Assembly: GCA_038207565.1 (NCBI GenBank)
Contig: JBBQZQ010000017.1
Span: 16,143-80,142 of the forward strand
Reading direction: 5' to 3'
Length of the DNA: 64,000 bases
DNA from: JALZAI01 sp038207565
GTDB lineage: Bacteria > Actinomycetota > Actinomycetes > Mycobacteriales > Jatrophihabitantaceae
The notes beneath the pieces are model-generated. The model searched no databases, was not told the DNA's origin, and was given only the letters and a program-made list of their open reading frames with translations. The stretch's first letter is position 1; each line of letters starts with the position of its first letter. A program made the position numbers and the translations under genes. Below, in pieces: positions 33,392 to 42,575 of the stretch.

Positions 33392-33447
33392 GGCCGCGAC
33401 GGTACCGCGACGGCCTCGGCGCCAGCCTTGACGACATACTGGCTGAC

Positions 33448-34899
33448 GTGGCGTTCAGCGATCTCCAGGCTTTCCTCGCGGCACTGGAGCGCGACGGCGA
33501 CCTGACCCGCATACGTGCGTCGGTCGACCCGCATCTGGAGGTCACGGGCATCGTCGAGCGCGTAGTGCGCGCCGGTGGGCCGGCACTGCTGTTCGAGAAG
33601 CCGTCACGCGGGCAGATGCCCCTGGCGATCAACGTGTTCGGCACTGCGCGCCGGATGGCGCGGGCCCTCGGCGTCGATGATCTGGACGAGATCGGCGAGC
33701 GGATCGGCGAGCTGCTCAAGCCGGAGCTGCCGCGCGGTGTCGGCGGACTGCGTGATGCGCTCGGCAAGGTGGCCCAATTGCGCGCCGCACCGCCGCGCCG
33801 CGTCAGGTCGGCGCCGTGTCAGGAGGTAGTCCTGCGTGGCGCGGATGTGGACCTGGACATGCTGCCCGGCATCAAGGCGTGGCCGTCCGACGGCGGCGTC
33901 TTCCTCAATCTCGGGCTGACCCACACGCGACATCCGACGACGGGTGCGCGCAATCTGGGCATGTATCGATTGCAGCAGCAGGACGCACGCACCGTCAGCC
34001 TGCACTGGCAGATCCACAAGGACTCGACCTCGCATGCAGCTGTGGCCGAGCGCAGTGGGGAGCGGCTTCCGGTCGCCATCGCGTTCGGCTGCCCGCCGGC
34101 GGTCACCTACGCCGCGTCCGCCCCGCTGCCGGCCGACATCGACGAGTACCTGTTCGCCGGATTCCTGCAGCGCGAGCGTGTTGACATGGTCGATTGCGTG
34201 TCCGTCCCGCTGCAGGTGCCGGCCGCGGCGCAGGTCGTGCTGGAGGGTTGGGTCGAGCCGGGGGCGCGGTTGCCGGAAGGACCGTTCGGTGATCACACCG
34301 GCTTCTACACACCGGTCGAGCCGTTCCCGTACGTCCGCGTCGAGACCATGACGATGCGGGCGCAGCCGATCTACCAGTCGATCATCGTCGGACGCCCGCC
34401 ACAGGAGGACGGCCCGATCGGCAAGGCGACCGAGCGGATCTTCCTGCCGCTGATCAAGCTGACCGTTCCCGAGATCGTCGACTACGACCTGCCCGAGGCG
34501 GGTGTGTTCCACAACTGCGTGATCGTCGCGATCGACAAGCGCTTCCCGAAGCACGCGCAGAAGGTGATGAACGCGGTATGGGGCGCGGGGTTGCTGTCGC
34601 TGTCGAAGCTGATCGTGGTCGTCGACGCCGACTGCGACGTACACGACTACGCCGAGGTGGCCTGGCGCGCGCTGGGCAACGTGGACTATGCCCATGACGC
34701 GCTGCACACGATCGGGCCGGTCGACCACCTCGACCATGGTTCCTACGAACAGTTCTACGGCGGCAAGCTGGGCATCGACGCGACCCGCAAGCTGCCCGGC
34801 GAGGGTTACCGGCGCGAGGGCGGATGGCCGCAGGAGTGCGTGCTGGATCCCGGCACCCGCGCAGCTGTGGAACGCCGCTGGAGCGAGTACGGCCTGTAG
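33448..34899 (+). CDS. UbiD-family decarboxylase, menaquinone (futalosine) pathway
   Basis: Prenylated-FMN-dependent decarboxylase, 483 aa, likely the late decarboxylation step of futalosine menaquinone synthesis (MqnL-type). Signatures: NLGMYRLQQQDARTVSLHWQ (cofactor/Arg region) and EGPFGDHTGFY (catalytic Glu region), plus SIIVGRPPQEDGPIGK. Neighbours encode its prenyltransferase partner and the UbiX-like enzyme that makes prFMN. GTG start 33448. Specific step inferred from context. Confidence 0.92.
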   Translation: MAFSDLQAFLAALERDGDLTRIRASVDPHLEVTGIVERVVRAGGPALLFEKPSRGQMPLAINVFGTARRMARALGVDDLDEIGERIGELLKPELPRGVGGLRDALGKVAQLRAAPPRRVRSAPCQEVVLRGADVDLDMLPGIKAWPSDGGVFLNLGLTHTRHPTTGARNLGMYRLQQQDARTVSLHWQIHKDSTSHAAVAERSGERLPVAIAFGCPPAVTYAASAPLPADIDEYLFAGFLQRERVDMVDCVSVPLQVPAAAQVVLEGWVEPGARLPEGPFGDHTGFYTPVEPFPYVRVETMTMRAQPIYQSIIVGRPPQEDGPIGKATERIFLPLIKLTVPEIVDYDLPEAGVFHNCVIVAIDKRFPKHAQKVMNAVWGAGLLSLSKLIVVVDADCDVHDYAEVAWRALGNVDYAHDALHTIGPVDHLDHGSYEQFYGGKLGIDATRKLPGEGYRREGGWPQECVLDPGTRAAVERRWSEYGL

Positions 34900-34917
34900 T
34901 TCCGGCCCCGCGCAGCT

Positions 34918-35006
34918 GTTTTCCCCGCTGGTGACCGGTAAACACCTACCGAACCGGCTACCAGCGGGGAAAACATCTACCGAACCGGCTACCAGCGGGG
35001 AAAACA
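34918..35006 (+). promoter_or_regulatory. Competing hairpins formed by inverted and direct repeats before mqnP
   Basis: GTTTTCCCCGCTGGT (34918-34932) can pair perfectly over 15 bp with either of two identical ACCAGCGGGGAAAAC copies (34960-34974 and 34991-35005). The latter lie in a 31-bp direct repeat (34947 and 34978). The element lies between the ubiD-like stop and the mqnP start at 35040. It could be a terminator/attenuator or a repeat-derived structure. Confidence 0.6.
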
Positions 35007-35039
35007 AGGCTCAGGACACCGGCTGGCAGAATCGAGTTC

Positions 35040-35939
35040 GTGGATACCGCGGTCGCAACGCCGTCGGCGCACCGGGTACGCGCGTTCCTGTCGCTGGTGA
35101 TGATCGAGCACTCGATCTTCGCGCTGCCGTTCGCCTATATCGCGGCGCTCACCGCGATGTGGCGGCAGACCCGCACGGTGCACTGGGTCGAGCTGGCGTT
35201 GATCACCGTCGCGATGGTGTCCGCCCGCACGGTCGCCATGTCTGCCAACCGCATCCTGGACCGCCGCTTCGACGCGCTGAACCCGCGGACGGCGCGGCGC
35301 GAACTGGTGACCGGCGAGCTGACCGTCCGCTCGGCGTGGGCGGGCACCGTGGTCGCGCTCGTCGTCTTCCTGGCCAGCGCCGCCGCCCTGTCCTGGGTCT
35401 GCCTCGCGCTCGCCCCCGTCGCGATCGCCCTGCTTGTGCTCTACAGCTACGGCAAGCGGTTCACCGACCTCCCGCAGGTGCTGCTCGCTGTTGCGCAGTT
35501 CGTCGCGCCGGTGGGGGCCTGGCTGGCAGTCAGCGGCGGCGCCGGGTGGGCGCCCACTGCGCTCGGGATCGCGGTCGGCACCTGGATCGGTGGCTTCGAT
35601 CTCATCTATTCCTGTCAAGACGCCGACATCGACCGGCAGATCGGGTCGCGGTCGTTCCCGGCCCGTTACGGGATCCCGGCGGCGCTCACGACCTCGTCGA
35701 TCGTCCACGCGGGCACGCTCGCGGCATTCGGGTGGTTCGGTGCCGCGGCCAGGCTCGGCTGGGCGTGGTGGACGGGGGTCGCGTTGACCGGAGCCGTCCT
35801 GGTCTACGAGCACGCGATCGTGCGCCCAAACGATCTGTCCCGCGTGAACCGCGCGTTCTTCACGGCCAACGGCGTGATCGGTATCGGCCTGTTCGGCTTC
35901 GCTCTGCTGGATCTCCTTATGCACGGGTTGCGGGCATGA
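35040..35939 (+). CDS. mqnP: UbiA-family prenyltransferase MqnP
   Basis: Polytopic membrane prenyltransferase, 299 aa, attaching the isoprenoid chain to the naphthoate precursor. The two Asp-rich motifs are NRILDRRFDALNPRTARR and YSCQDADIDRQIG. About eight transmembrane helices. GTG 35040. The stop overlaps the ubiX-like gene (ATGA). Confidence 0.92.
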   Translation: MDTAVATPSAHRVRAFLSLVMIEHSIFALPFAYIAALTAMWRQTRTVHWVELALITVAMVSARTVAMSANRILDRRFDALNPRTARRELVTGELTVRSAWAGTVVALVVFLASAAALSWVCLALAPVAIALLVLYSYGKRFTDLPQVLLAVAQFVAPVGAWLAVSGGAGWAPTALGIAVGTWIGGFDLIYSCQDADIDRQIGSRSFPARYGIPAALTTSSIVHAGTLAAFGWFGAAARLGWAWWTGVALTGAVLVYEHAIVRPNDLSRVNRAFFTANGVIGIGLFGFALLDLLMHGLRA

Positions 35940-36553
35940 GCATTCCGTGGGTGGTCGGAGTGTCCGGCGCGTCGGGAACCCCGTACGCGCGCTCGGTCGT
36001 CACGGCGCTGCTGGACGCCCGCGAACGGGTCGAGCTCGTCGTGTCGCGCGCTGCGCGGTTGACGATGCTCGACGAGACCGGCATCTCGTTTCGCGACGGA
36101 CACTGGCGCGAGGATCTCGAAACCTGGCTCGGCCGCGAGGTCGAAGGCGTGAGGTACTGGAGCGCGGGCGACCTGGCCGCCGGCCCCGCCAGCGGTTCGT
36201 ACCCGGCGCGCGGCATGGTCGTGGTCCCCGCCTCGACCGCGGCAGTGGCCGGCATCGCCCTCGGGTTGTCGAAGGATCTGTTGCAGCGCGCGGCGGACGT
36301 CACCTTGAAGGAACGCCGTCCACTCGTCGTCGTGCCGCGCGAGACGCCCTACACCCGGGCGACCTTGCAGCACCTGCTGAGCCTGCACGACGCCGGGGCG
36401 ACGGTGCTGCCCGCGAGTCCAGGGTTCTACACAGCGCCGCAGGAGGTGCAGCAGCTCGTCGACTTCGTCGCGGCCAAGGTACTCGACGTGCTCGGCGTGA
36501 AACACGACCTGATTACCCGGTGGACGGGCGAACTCGGCAAGGCGCGCTGCTGA
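35936..36553 (+). CDS. UbiX-family flavin prenyltransferase
   Basis: 205-aa enzyme that makes prenylated FMN for the UbiD partner. N terminus WVVGVSGASGTPYARSVV; GMVVVPASTAAVAGIALGLS; VVPRETPYTRATLQHLLSL; ASPGFYTAPQEVQQLVDF, all typical of UbiX/Pad1. Coupled by overlap to mqnP and the Lrp gene. The open frame upstream of ATG 35936 is spurious. Confidence 0.94.
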   Translation: MSIPWVVGVSGASGTPYARSVVTALLDARERVELVVSRAARLTMLDETGISFRDGHWREDLETWLGREVEGVRYWSAGDLAAGPASGSYPARGMVVVPASTAAVAGIALGLSKDLLQRAADVTLKERRPLVVVPRETPYTRATLQHLLSLHDAGATVLPASPGFYTAPQEVQQLVDFVAAKVLDVLGVKHDLITRWTGELGKARC

Positions 36554-36999
36554 TGGATGCCGTCGATCGGCAGTTGCTCGCCGCACTGCGCCTGAACGCG
36601 CGGGTGACGTTCGCGGAGCTGGCGCGCACGGTCGGGTTGAGCGCGCCCGCAGTACACGAGCGCGTCGGCAAGCTGGAGGCCCAGGGGGTGATCACCGGCT
36701 ATCACGCGGCAGTGGCGCCGCAAGCCCTCGGCTACTCGACCAATGCGCTCGTCGGAGTCTTCATCGACGACAGCGCCGACACCGACGACATCGCGGCGAG
36801 CCTGGAGGCATTGCCACAGGTCGAGGACTGCTGGTTCGTCGCGGGCGAGGAGACTTTCGTCGTCAAGGTCTGCGTGCCCGCCGTCGCCGACCTGGAGGCA
36901 GTGATCCGTGCGCTGACCGCGGTGCGGGGTATCGCGCGTACGCGCACGACCGTCGTCCTGTCGACCAAGTTCGAGGGACGCGTGCAACCTGCCGATTGA
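36553..36999 (+). CDS. Lrp/AsnC family transcriptional regulator
   Basis: 148 aa. The N-terminal HTH (LLAALRLNARVTFAELARTV and LSAPAVHERVGKLEAQGVI) is followed by a C-terminal RAM ligand-binding domain (FVVKVCVPAVADLEAV). ATG 36553 overlaps the ubiX-like stop (TGATG), so it is the last gene of the menaquinone operon and may regulate it in response to an amino acid or related effector (inference). Confidence 0.92.
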   Translation: MDAVDRQLLAALRLNARVTFAELARTVGLSAPAVHERVGKLEAQGVITGYHAAVAPQALGYSTNALVGVFIDDSADTDDIAASLEALPQVEDCWFVAGEETFVVKVCVPAVADLEAVIRALTAVRGIARTRTTVVLSTKFEGRVQPAD

Positions 37000-37013
37000 T
37001 CAGCGGCCAAGCC

Positions 37014-37919
37014 TCACAAGTATTGCGCGTACGCAGCGGCGAGCACGTAGACCGACGGCTCGCAGCGGCGGCCGTCGGTGGCGTACCGATCAGCCAGCGC
37101 GCCGGAATCCAGGAGATCCGTGACCGCCCACCCGTGCTCGTCGAGGAACGCGCCGACCTGGGTCATCGGCATGCCGAATGTCAGCGGCTCGCCGACCAGG
37201 GAGACGGAACGGCTGGCGAGTCGGCGCAGCGGCGCGGTCCGTCCCGGGCCACCGACGCCGTCCCACAGATCTGTGGTGAGCGTCGATCCCGCTCCGCACA
37301 GCCCGTACAGCGCGGAGAGGGTCGAGACGACAGCCTCCCGCGACAGGTAAGGCGCCACGCCTTCCCAAACGACGAAAGTGGGCGCGCCGACAACGAACCC
37401 GGTGCCGGCGAGGCGGTCGGCCAGCGACTGGGTGCGGAAATCGATCTCGACCCGGCGCACCCGCGGGGGCCCGAACACGACGGGATGCCCGGCGACGATG
37501 GCGGCCTTGCGCCGGGAGGCCGGGGGCAGATCCAGCTCGTATACCGACCGGCCGGCGAGCTCGTCGACGAAGCGGTAGGCGCGCGAGTCGTAGCCGGCGC
37601 CTAGAATCACGACCTGCTCGACCCCGTTGCGCAGCGCGGCGTGCAGCAGGTCGTCGATTAACCGGTGCCGGCAGAGCACGTGCGTCCACACGCCGGCGAG
37701 GCTGCCGCGCCCCGCGATGCGCAGCAGCGGTGCGGAGAACCGGGTGGTCTCGAGCAGCACGCGCCCACCGAGGGTCAGCAAGTGCGCGGCGAAGGGATCG
37801 CTCACGATCCGTTGGGTGGGTCGGCGGCGCATCTCCAGCGCGCGCCACAGCGTCACCGCCTCGGCTGTCGCGCTCGGCCGGCCGGACGTGTGCAACGTGG
37901 GGATCGGCAGCCTGCTCAC
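37014..37919 (-). CDS. SAM-dependent methyltransferase, leucine carboxyl methyltransferase-like
   Basis: 301 aa, of the mycobacterial putative methyltransferase family (TIGR00027/LCM). Signatures: SAM loop VVILGAGYDSRAYRF, VYELDLPPASRRKA, FVVWEGVAPYL. Substrate unknown, often lipid or polyketide related in this family. GTG 37919, 13 nt after the TetR gene on the same strand, so probably co-transcribed with it and the MMPL gene. Confidence 0.88.
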   Translation of the reverse strand: MSRLPIPTLHTSGRPSATAEAVTLWRALEMRRRPTQRIVSDPFAAHLLTLGGRVLLETTRFSAPLLRIAGRGSLAGVWTHVLCRHRLIDDLLHAALRNGVEQVVILGAGYDSRAYRFVDELAGRSVYELDLPPASRRKAAIVAGHPVVFGPPRVRRVEIDFRTQSLADRLAGTGFVVGAPTFVVWEGVAPYLSREAVVSTLSALYGLCGAGSTLTTDLWDGVGGPGRTAPLRRLASRSVSLVGEPLTFGMPMTQVGAFLDEHGWAVTDLLDSGALADRYATDGRRCEPSVYVLAAAYAQYL

Positions 37920-37932
37920 GAGCCGCGCCTTC

Positions 37933-38622
37933 TCAGCGTGCCGGTTGTGACGCCAGCCAGGCGCCGACCGTGTCCGGGGTCGGCGGCTCGGCGAACATGC
38001 CGCGGGCGGCGTGTCCCAGCGCCGCTGCCCACAGCACGCGATCCGAGAACTCCTCGACCGTGCCGAACGGCAGGTAGGGCTTGGCGATCAGCAGACCGGC
38101 CACCCCGTGTGCCGCCGACCAGAGATCGAAGGTGATCGCAAGCGCGTCACCTGCCGCGAAGATTCCTGCCTCGATGCACTCCACGACAGTCGCGTTGAAG
38201 TGCTCGAACGCCGACGAGCGCAGGACGTCGTCGACCTCCGCATTCGGCGTCGCGCACGGATCGAGTAGTGCGATCCGGTAGTGCTCGGCATGGTCGACGG
38301 CAAAGCGGATGTAGGCCATCCCGTGGGCGTGCAGCCGTCCCAGGGCAGTGTCTTCGGTCGCGGCCGCGGCCAGCATCGCGTCGTCCAGCTCGCGGAACAC
38401 ATCTGCGACCACCGCGGACAGCAGCGCATCCTTGTCGGCGAAATGCAGGTAGAGCGAGGGCGGCGTGACGCCGACCGCGTCGGCAACCGCCCGGATGGAC
38501 ATCGCGTCGGCTCTGGTGGCCTCGGCGAGCAGCTTCTTCGCCGCGTCCACGATCTCCGCACGCAGCTGTTCGCCGCTGCCGCGCTGGGCGCGACGACGGC
38601 GAACAACCTTGGGCGTCGACAT
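37933..38622 (-). CDS. TetR/AcrR family transcriptional regulator
   Basis: 229 aa. N-terminal HTH: RAEIVDAAKKLLAEA, MSIRAVADAVGVTPPSLYLHF and KDALLSAVVADVF; the C-terminal ligand domain is variable (TetR_C-like, WSAAHGVAGLL). Its ATG begins immediately after the MMPL stop (no gap). Probably represses its own operon through the dyad upstream of the MMPL gene. Confidence 0.92.
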   Translation of the reverse strand: MSTPKVVRRRRAQRGSGEQLRAEIVDAAKKLLAEATRADAMSIRAVADAVGVTPPSLYLHFADKDALLSAVVADVFRELDDAMLAAAATEDTALGRLHAHGMAYIRFAVDHAEHYRIALLDPCATPNAEVDDVLRSSAFEHFNATVVECIEAGIFAAGDALAITFDLWSAAHGVAGLLIAKPYLPFGTVEEFSDRVLWAAALGHAARGMFAEPPTPDTVGAWLASQPAR

Positions 38623-40872
38623 CTAGACGGTGACCGGTTCCCGTGCCAATTCCGGCACGGAAGGCCCCTCGCTCAGCCCGATGCGCTGATGCAGGCGGGC
38701 GAGCGGGCGCGGTGCCCACCAGTTCCAGCGTCCGGCGAGCCGCATGAACGCGGGCACCAGAATGCCGCGTACCACCGTTGCGTCCATCACCACCGCCAGC
38801 GTCAGGCCCGTCCCGAACAACATCATGAACGACACCTGCGAGGTTGCCATCGCCGCGAACACGATCGCCATGAGCAGGGCCGCCGCCGTGACGATACGCC
38901 CGGTGCGGCCGAGGCCGAGTGCCACCGCGCGAGTGTTGTCCGCTGCGCTGCGATCGGACTCGAGCCAGGCCTCGCGGATGCGCGAGAGCAGGAACACCTC
39001 GTAGTCCATCGACAGCCCGAAAGCCAGGCAGAACATGAGAGGCGGCATGGTCGGGACGAGGTAACCGGTCGTCGTCAGGTCACGGAAGATCGAACCGAAG
39101 TGACCCTCCTGGAACACCCACACCATCGCGCCGAAGGTCGCCGACAACGACAGCGTGTTCAGCACCAGCGCCTTGAGCGGCAGCACCACGCTGCCGGTGA
39201 ACAGGAACAGCACGACGAACGTCGCGAGTGCGATCAACAGCAGGGCCCACGGCAGCGCACTCCCCAGTGCTGCCAGGCTGTCGTGGTTGACGGCGGTCTG
39301 CCCGCCGAACAGCACGCGCCAGGGCGCATCGATGTCCTTCACCCGCGAGAGCAGGCCGGCTGACTGGTCGGACAACGGATCGAGGGACGTGCGTACGAGC
39401 AGATACGTCGAGTCTCCCGCACGCATCGTCGCGTCCGTCGCGTCTGCGACCCGCTGGCCGTCGGCGTGCCTGCCGGTAACGGAATCCACCGAGGTCACGC
39501 CGTCGAGTGCGGACAATCGGGTGGCGTAGGCAGCGACGGCGTCGGGCGACGCGCTGATGTCCGGTGCGACGACGGTGATGGTGGACGCAGCGTTGGACGT
39601 GAACTTCTCCCGCAGGTCGTCGCCCACCTGGTGCGTCTGCGCCGAGTGCGGGAGCACCCGGTCATCGGCGTAGCCGAACTTCGCGTGGGCGAAGGGCAGG
39701 CCGAGCGCCACGAGCACCACGGTGACGATCAGCCCCACCGGCAGGGCACGGCGCATGACCGCGGTGGCGAAGCGGTACCAGAACCCCTGTTCGACGGGCT
39801 TGAGCACGAGTGCAGGTCGCCGTAGCAATCGCCGGACGTAACTGCGCAGGTCCCACGCGTCCACCCGGCTGCCCAGCAGCGTCAGCATCGCGGGCAGCAG
39901 GACGAGTGCTGCAGCGGTTGCCAAGGCGACGACGGCGATGCCGGCATAGGCGAACGAGCGCAGGAAGAACACCGGGAAGACGAGCAGGGCCGCAAGCGCC
40001 AAACCGACAGTGAGCGCGGAGAACAGCACGGTGCGACCGGCGGTTTGCATGGTGCGCCGTACGGCGTGCTCAGGGGCGGCGCCGTTGCGGATTTCCTCGC
40101 GATACCGGCTGACGACGAAGAGGCTGTAGTCGATGGCGAGCGCCAGGCCCATTGCCGTGGTCATGTTCAGCGAATAGACCGAAACGTCGGTCAGTGCCGC
40201 GAGCCCGCGCAGGATCGCCATCGTCCCGATGATCGAGGTGAGGCCGACCACGAGGGGCAGCAACGCGGCGATGACGCTGCCGAACACCGAGATGAGCGCG
40301 AGCACCGTGAGCGGGATGGAGACTGCCTCGGCGATCGCGAGGTCGTTCTGTGTCTGGTCGTTGACCTGGGTGAACGTGTTGCCGATCCCGCCGCCGCTCA
40401 CGCCGACCCCGTTCGCGGTTCCGGTGAGCGGCTGCGTGATATCGGCTGCGCGCTGGGGTGCGTCGCTGTCGTTGCCGGCGATGCGTGCGACGACGATCGC
40501 TGCGGTGCCGTCGGTGCTGCGCAGGGTGCTCGCCTGATCGCGAGGTGCCGTCCAGTAGGACGAGACGGCGCTGGCATAGGGCGAGTCCTGTACGGCGCGC
40601 GCCACTTCGAGGCCGCGTTCACGCGCGGCGCTGCTGTAGACGCCGGCAGGCGAGCTGACTTCGATGATCAGGTTGGCGGTGCCTGCGTCGAATGTCCGGT
40701 CCAGGATGCCGGCCGCCCGGCTGGACGGGGACGCCGGATCGTCGAACCCGCCCGAACTCAGGTGCGCCGCGGCCGAGATTCCGAACGCCGCGGCCAGGAC
40801 GAGGAGCAGCCCCGCGACGGCGAGCACGCGGCGCGGGGCGCGGACGCCGAGATCGGCAAGACGAGTGAGCAT
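38623..40872 (-). CDS. MMPL family transporter
   Basis: 749-aa RND-type exporter with two repeated halves, each a TM helix, an extracytoplasmic domain and five clustered helices. Visible: signal-like TM (VLAVAGLLLVLAAAFGI), ALAIDYSLFVVSRYREEI in the first MMPL domain, FGLSMDYEVFLLSRIREAW in the second; the Asp-Tyr pairs are the proton-relay motif of the family. Exports lipid or hydrophobic compounds (unknown). ATG 40872 has GGGAGG 9 nt upstream. Start of a three-gene operon with TetR and methyltransferase. Confidence 0.94.
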   Translation of the reverse strand: MLTRLADLGVRAPRRVLAVAGLLLVLAAAFGISAAAHLSSGGFDDPASPSSRAAGILDRTFDAGTANLIIEVSSPAGVYSSAARERGLEVARAVQDSPYASAVSSYWTAPRDQASTLRSTDGTAAIVVARIAGNDSDAPQRAADITQPLTGTANGVGVSGGGIGNTFTQVNDQTQNDLAIAEAVSIPLTVLALISVFGSVIAALLPLVVGLTSIIGTMAILRGLAALTDVSVYSLNMTTAMGLALAIDYSLFVVSRYREEIRNGAAPEHAVRRTMQTAGRTVLFSALTVGLALAALLVFPVFFLRSFAYAGIAVVALATAAALVLLPAMLTLLGSRVDAWDLRSYVRRLLRRPALVLKPVEQGFWYRFATAVMRRALPVGLIVTVVLVALGLPFAHAKFGYADDRVLPHSAQTHQVGDDLREKFTSNAASTITVVAPDISASPDAVAAYATRLSALDGVTSVDSVTGRHADGQRVADATDATMRAGDSTYLLVRTSLDPLSDQSAGLLSRVKDIDAPWRVLFGGQTAVNHDSLAALGSALPWALLLIALATFVVLFLFTGSVVLPLKALVLNTLSLSATFGAMVWVFQEGHFGSIFRDLTTTGYLVPTMPPLMFCLAFGLSMDYEVFLLSRIREAWLESDRSAADNTRAVALGLGRTGRIVTAAALLMAIVFAAMATSQVSFMMLFGTGLTLAVVMDATVVRGILVPAFMRLAGRWNWWAPRPLARLHQRIGLSEGPSVPELAREPVTV

Positions 40873-40916
40873 GAGCGAGGCCCTCCCAGGAGGCGGTGCA
40901 GTAGCTGACGACCGCT

Positions 40917-40935
40917 AAGTTAGCAACGATAACCT
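40917..40935 (-). promoter_or_regulatory. Candidate TetR operator upstream of MMPL operon
   Basis: Imperfect dyad AAGTTAGCAACGATAACCT: AGGTTA and TAACTT arms separated by 7 nt when read on the minus strand. It lies 45-63 bp upstream of the MMPL start. A second AGGTTGAC-like half (plus-strand positions 40944-40950) adds a 14-bp direct repeat. Confidence 0.45.
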
Positions 40936-41032
40936 AGCAGCGTCAACCTATCGCGCGGAGGTATCGGAAAGGTCGACCGGCGCGACCCACCACGCGACAG
41001 CGCAGCCGAGGCAGCCCCGTACCCTCGGGGCC

Positions 41033-42178
41033 ATGGCGTTAAGTGACACCCGCAAGGCTGAGCTGGGCGAGAAGGTCGAGGCCGGGCAGCGCCTCACCCG
41101 CCAGGACGGCGAAGACCTCTACGCCACCGACGACCTCGCGTGGCTGGGCGAGCTGGCGCACGGAGTCCGGTCACAGAAGAACGCCGACACGGTCTTCTTC
41201 AATGTCAACCGGCACCTCAACCTGACCAACGTGTGCACCGCGTCCTGCGCCTACTGCAGCTTCCAGCGCAAGCCCGGCCAGAAGGACGCGTACACCATGC
41301 GTGTCGAGGAGGCCGTCGAGAAGGCGCTCGCCATGAAGGATGACGGGCTGACCGAGCTGCACATCGTGAACGGCCTGCACCCCACGCTGCCGTGGAAGTA
41401 CTACCCGCGGGTGCTCCGCGAGCTCAAGGCCGCCTTGCCGCAGGTGGCGCTGAAGGCGTTCACCGCGACCGAGGTGCACTTCTTCGAGGAGATCAGCGGG
41501 TTGCCCGCCGACGCGATCCTCGACGAGCTGATCGACGCGGGGCTCGAATCGTTGACCGGTGGCGGCGCAGAAATCTTCGACTGGGACGTGCGCAAACAGA
41601 TCGTGGACCACCGCACCCACTGGCCGGACTGGTCACGCATCCACCGCCTCGCCCACCACAAGGGGCTCAAGACGCCGGCAACGATGCTGTACGGCCACAT
41701 CGAGGAACCGCGCCACCGCGTCGACCACGTCCTGCGCCTGCGTGAGCTGCAGGACGAGACCGGCGGTTTCCAGGTCTTTATTCCGTTGCGCTTCCACAAC
41801 GACAACAACCGCCTCTCGCATCTGCCGATGGCCCAGCCCGCCGACGTGCTCAAGACATTCGCGGTGAGCCGGCTGATGCTCGACAACTTCCCGCACGTCA
41901 AGGTGTTCTGGGTGATGCACGGCCTGTCGACGTCGCAGCTCGCGCTGAATTACGGCGCGGACGACATGGACGGCTCAGTGGTCGAGTACAAGATCACGCA
42001 CGACGCGGACGGCTACGGCACGCCGGACAAGCTCACGCGTGACGACCTGCTAGCGCTGATCCGCGATGCCGGGTTCACCCCGAAGGAACGCAACACCCGT
42101 TACGAGGTCATCCGCGAGTTCGAGGGCCCCGTGCCGCTCGCCCAACGCCGCGCCGAGCCGCAGCACATCTGGTCATGA
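41033..42178 (+). CDS. mqnE: Aminodeoxyfutalosine synthase (radical SAM)
   Basis: 381-aa radical SAM enzyme joining the MqnA product to SAM to give aminofutalosine. The 4Fe-4S motif is CTASCAYCSF (CxxxCxxC), with NVNRHLNLTNVC just before; TGGGAEIFD and IPLRFHNDNN are typical of MqnE. ATG 41033. Overlaps the DUF4229 gene by ATGA. Together with MqnA (45,857) it shows that menaquinone comes by the futalosine route. Confidence 0.95.
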   Translation: MALSDTRKAELGEKVEAGQRLTRQDGEDLYATDDLAWLGELAHGVRSQKNADTVFFNVNRHLNLTNVCTASCAYCSFQRKPGQKDAYTMRVEEAVEKALAMKDDGLTELHIVNGLHPTLPWKYYPRVLRELKAALPQVALKAFTATEVHFFEEISGLPADAILDELIDAGLESLTGGGAEIFDWDVRKQIVDHRTHWPDWSRIHRLAHHKGLKTPATMLYGHIEEPRHRVDHVLRLRELQDETGGFQVFIPLRFHNDNNRLSHLPMAQPADVLKTFAVSRLMLDNFPHVKVFWVMHGLSTSQLALNYGADDMDGSVVEYKITHDADGYGTPDKLTRDDLLALIRDAGFTPKERNTRYEVIREFEGPVPLAQRRAEPQHIWS

Positions 42179-42468
42179 CCGAACAGCCGACGCCGCCCAG
42201 TTTCGGAAGCTGGATCGGTTCCCTGTGGCTGTTCACATTGCTGCGCTTCGGCATGTTCTTCGCGCTCTGGGGGTTGCTGCTGCTGGCCGGGCTCGGGGGC
42301 CTGTTCGCCGCACTGCTCGCGCTGGTGCTGTCGGTCCCGCTGTCGCTCGTTCTGCTGGCCCGGCCCCGCGCTCGGGTGGCGGCCAATCTCGAGGCTCGCG
42401 TCGAGGCGCAGCGCCGGGCGCGCGCCCGACTCGACGAGCGCCTCGATCCCGACGCCACGACGGACTAG
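42175..42468 (+). CDS. DUF4229 small membrane protein
   Basis: 97 aa with two hydrophobic helices (LWLFTLLRFGMFFALWGLLL and the ALLALVLSVPLSLVLL region) and a charged Arg/Glu-rich C-terminal helix. DUF4229 proteins are actinobacterial and are often next to menaquinone genes; function unknown. The ATGA overlap with mqnE suggests joint translation. Confidence 0.85.
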   Translation: MTEQPTPPSFGSWIGSLWLFTLLRFGMFFALWGLLLLAGLGGLFAALLALVLSVPLSLVLLARPRARVAANLEARVEAQRRARARLDERLDPDATTD

Positions 42469-42575
42469 CTCCAGTGGATCGCTGACGTCCTCCCGGCTCT
42501 GTTTGGTAGCAGCTCCGCAGCGGTGAATAGTCGTTGCGGAATGCGGCACGGTGACGCGTCGGTGACCGGGGAGGG

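Noticed and set aside
33604..35007. 467-codon minus-strand frame over the UbiD-like gene
   Set aside because: Shadow frame. Its apparent start falls in the 34918-35006 repeat, and no domain signatures are present.
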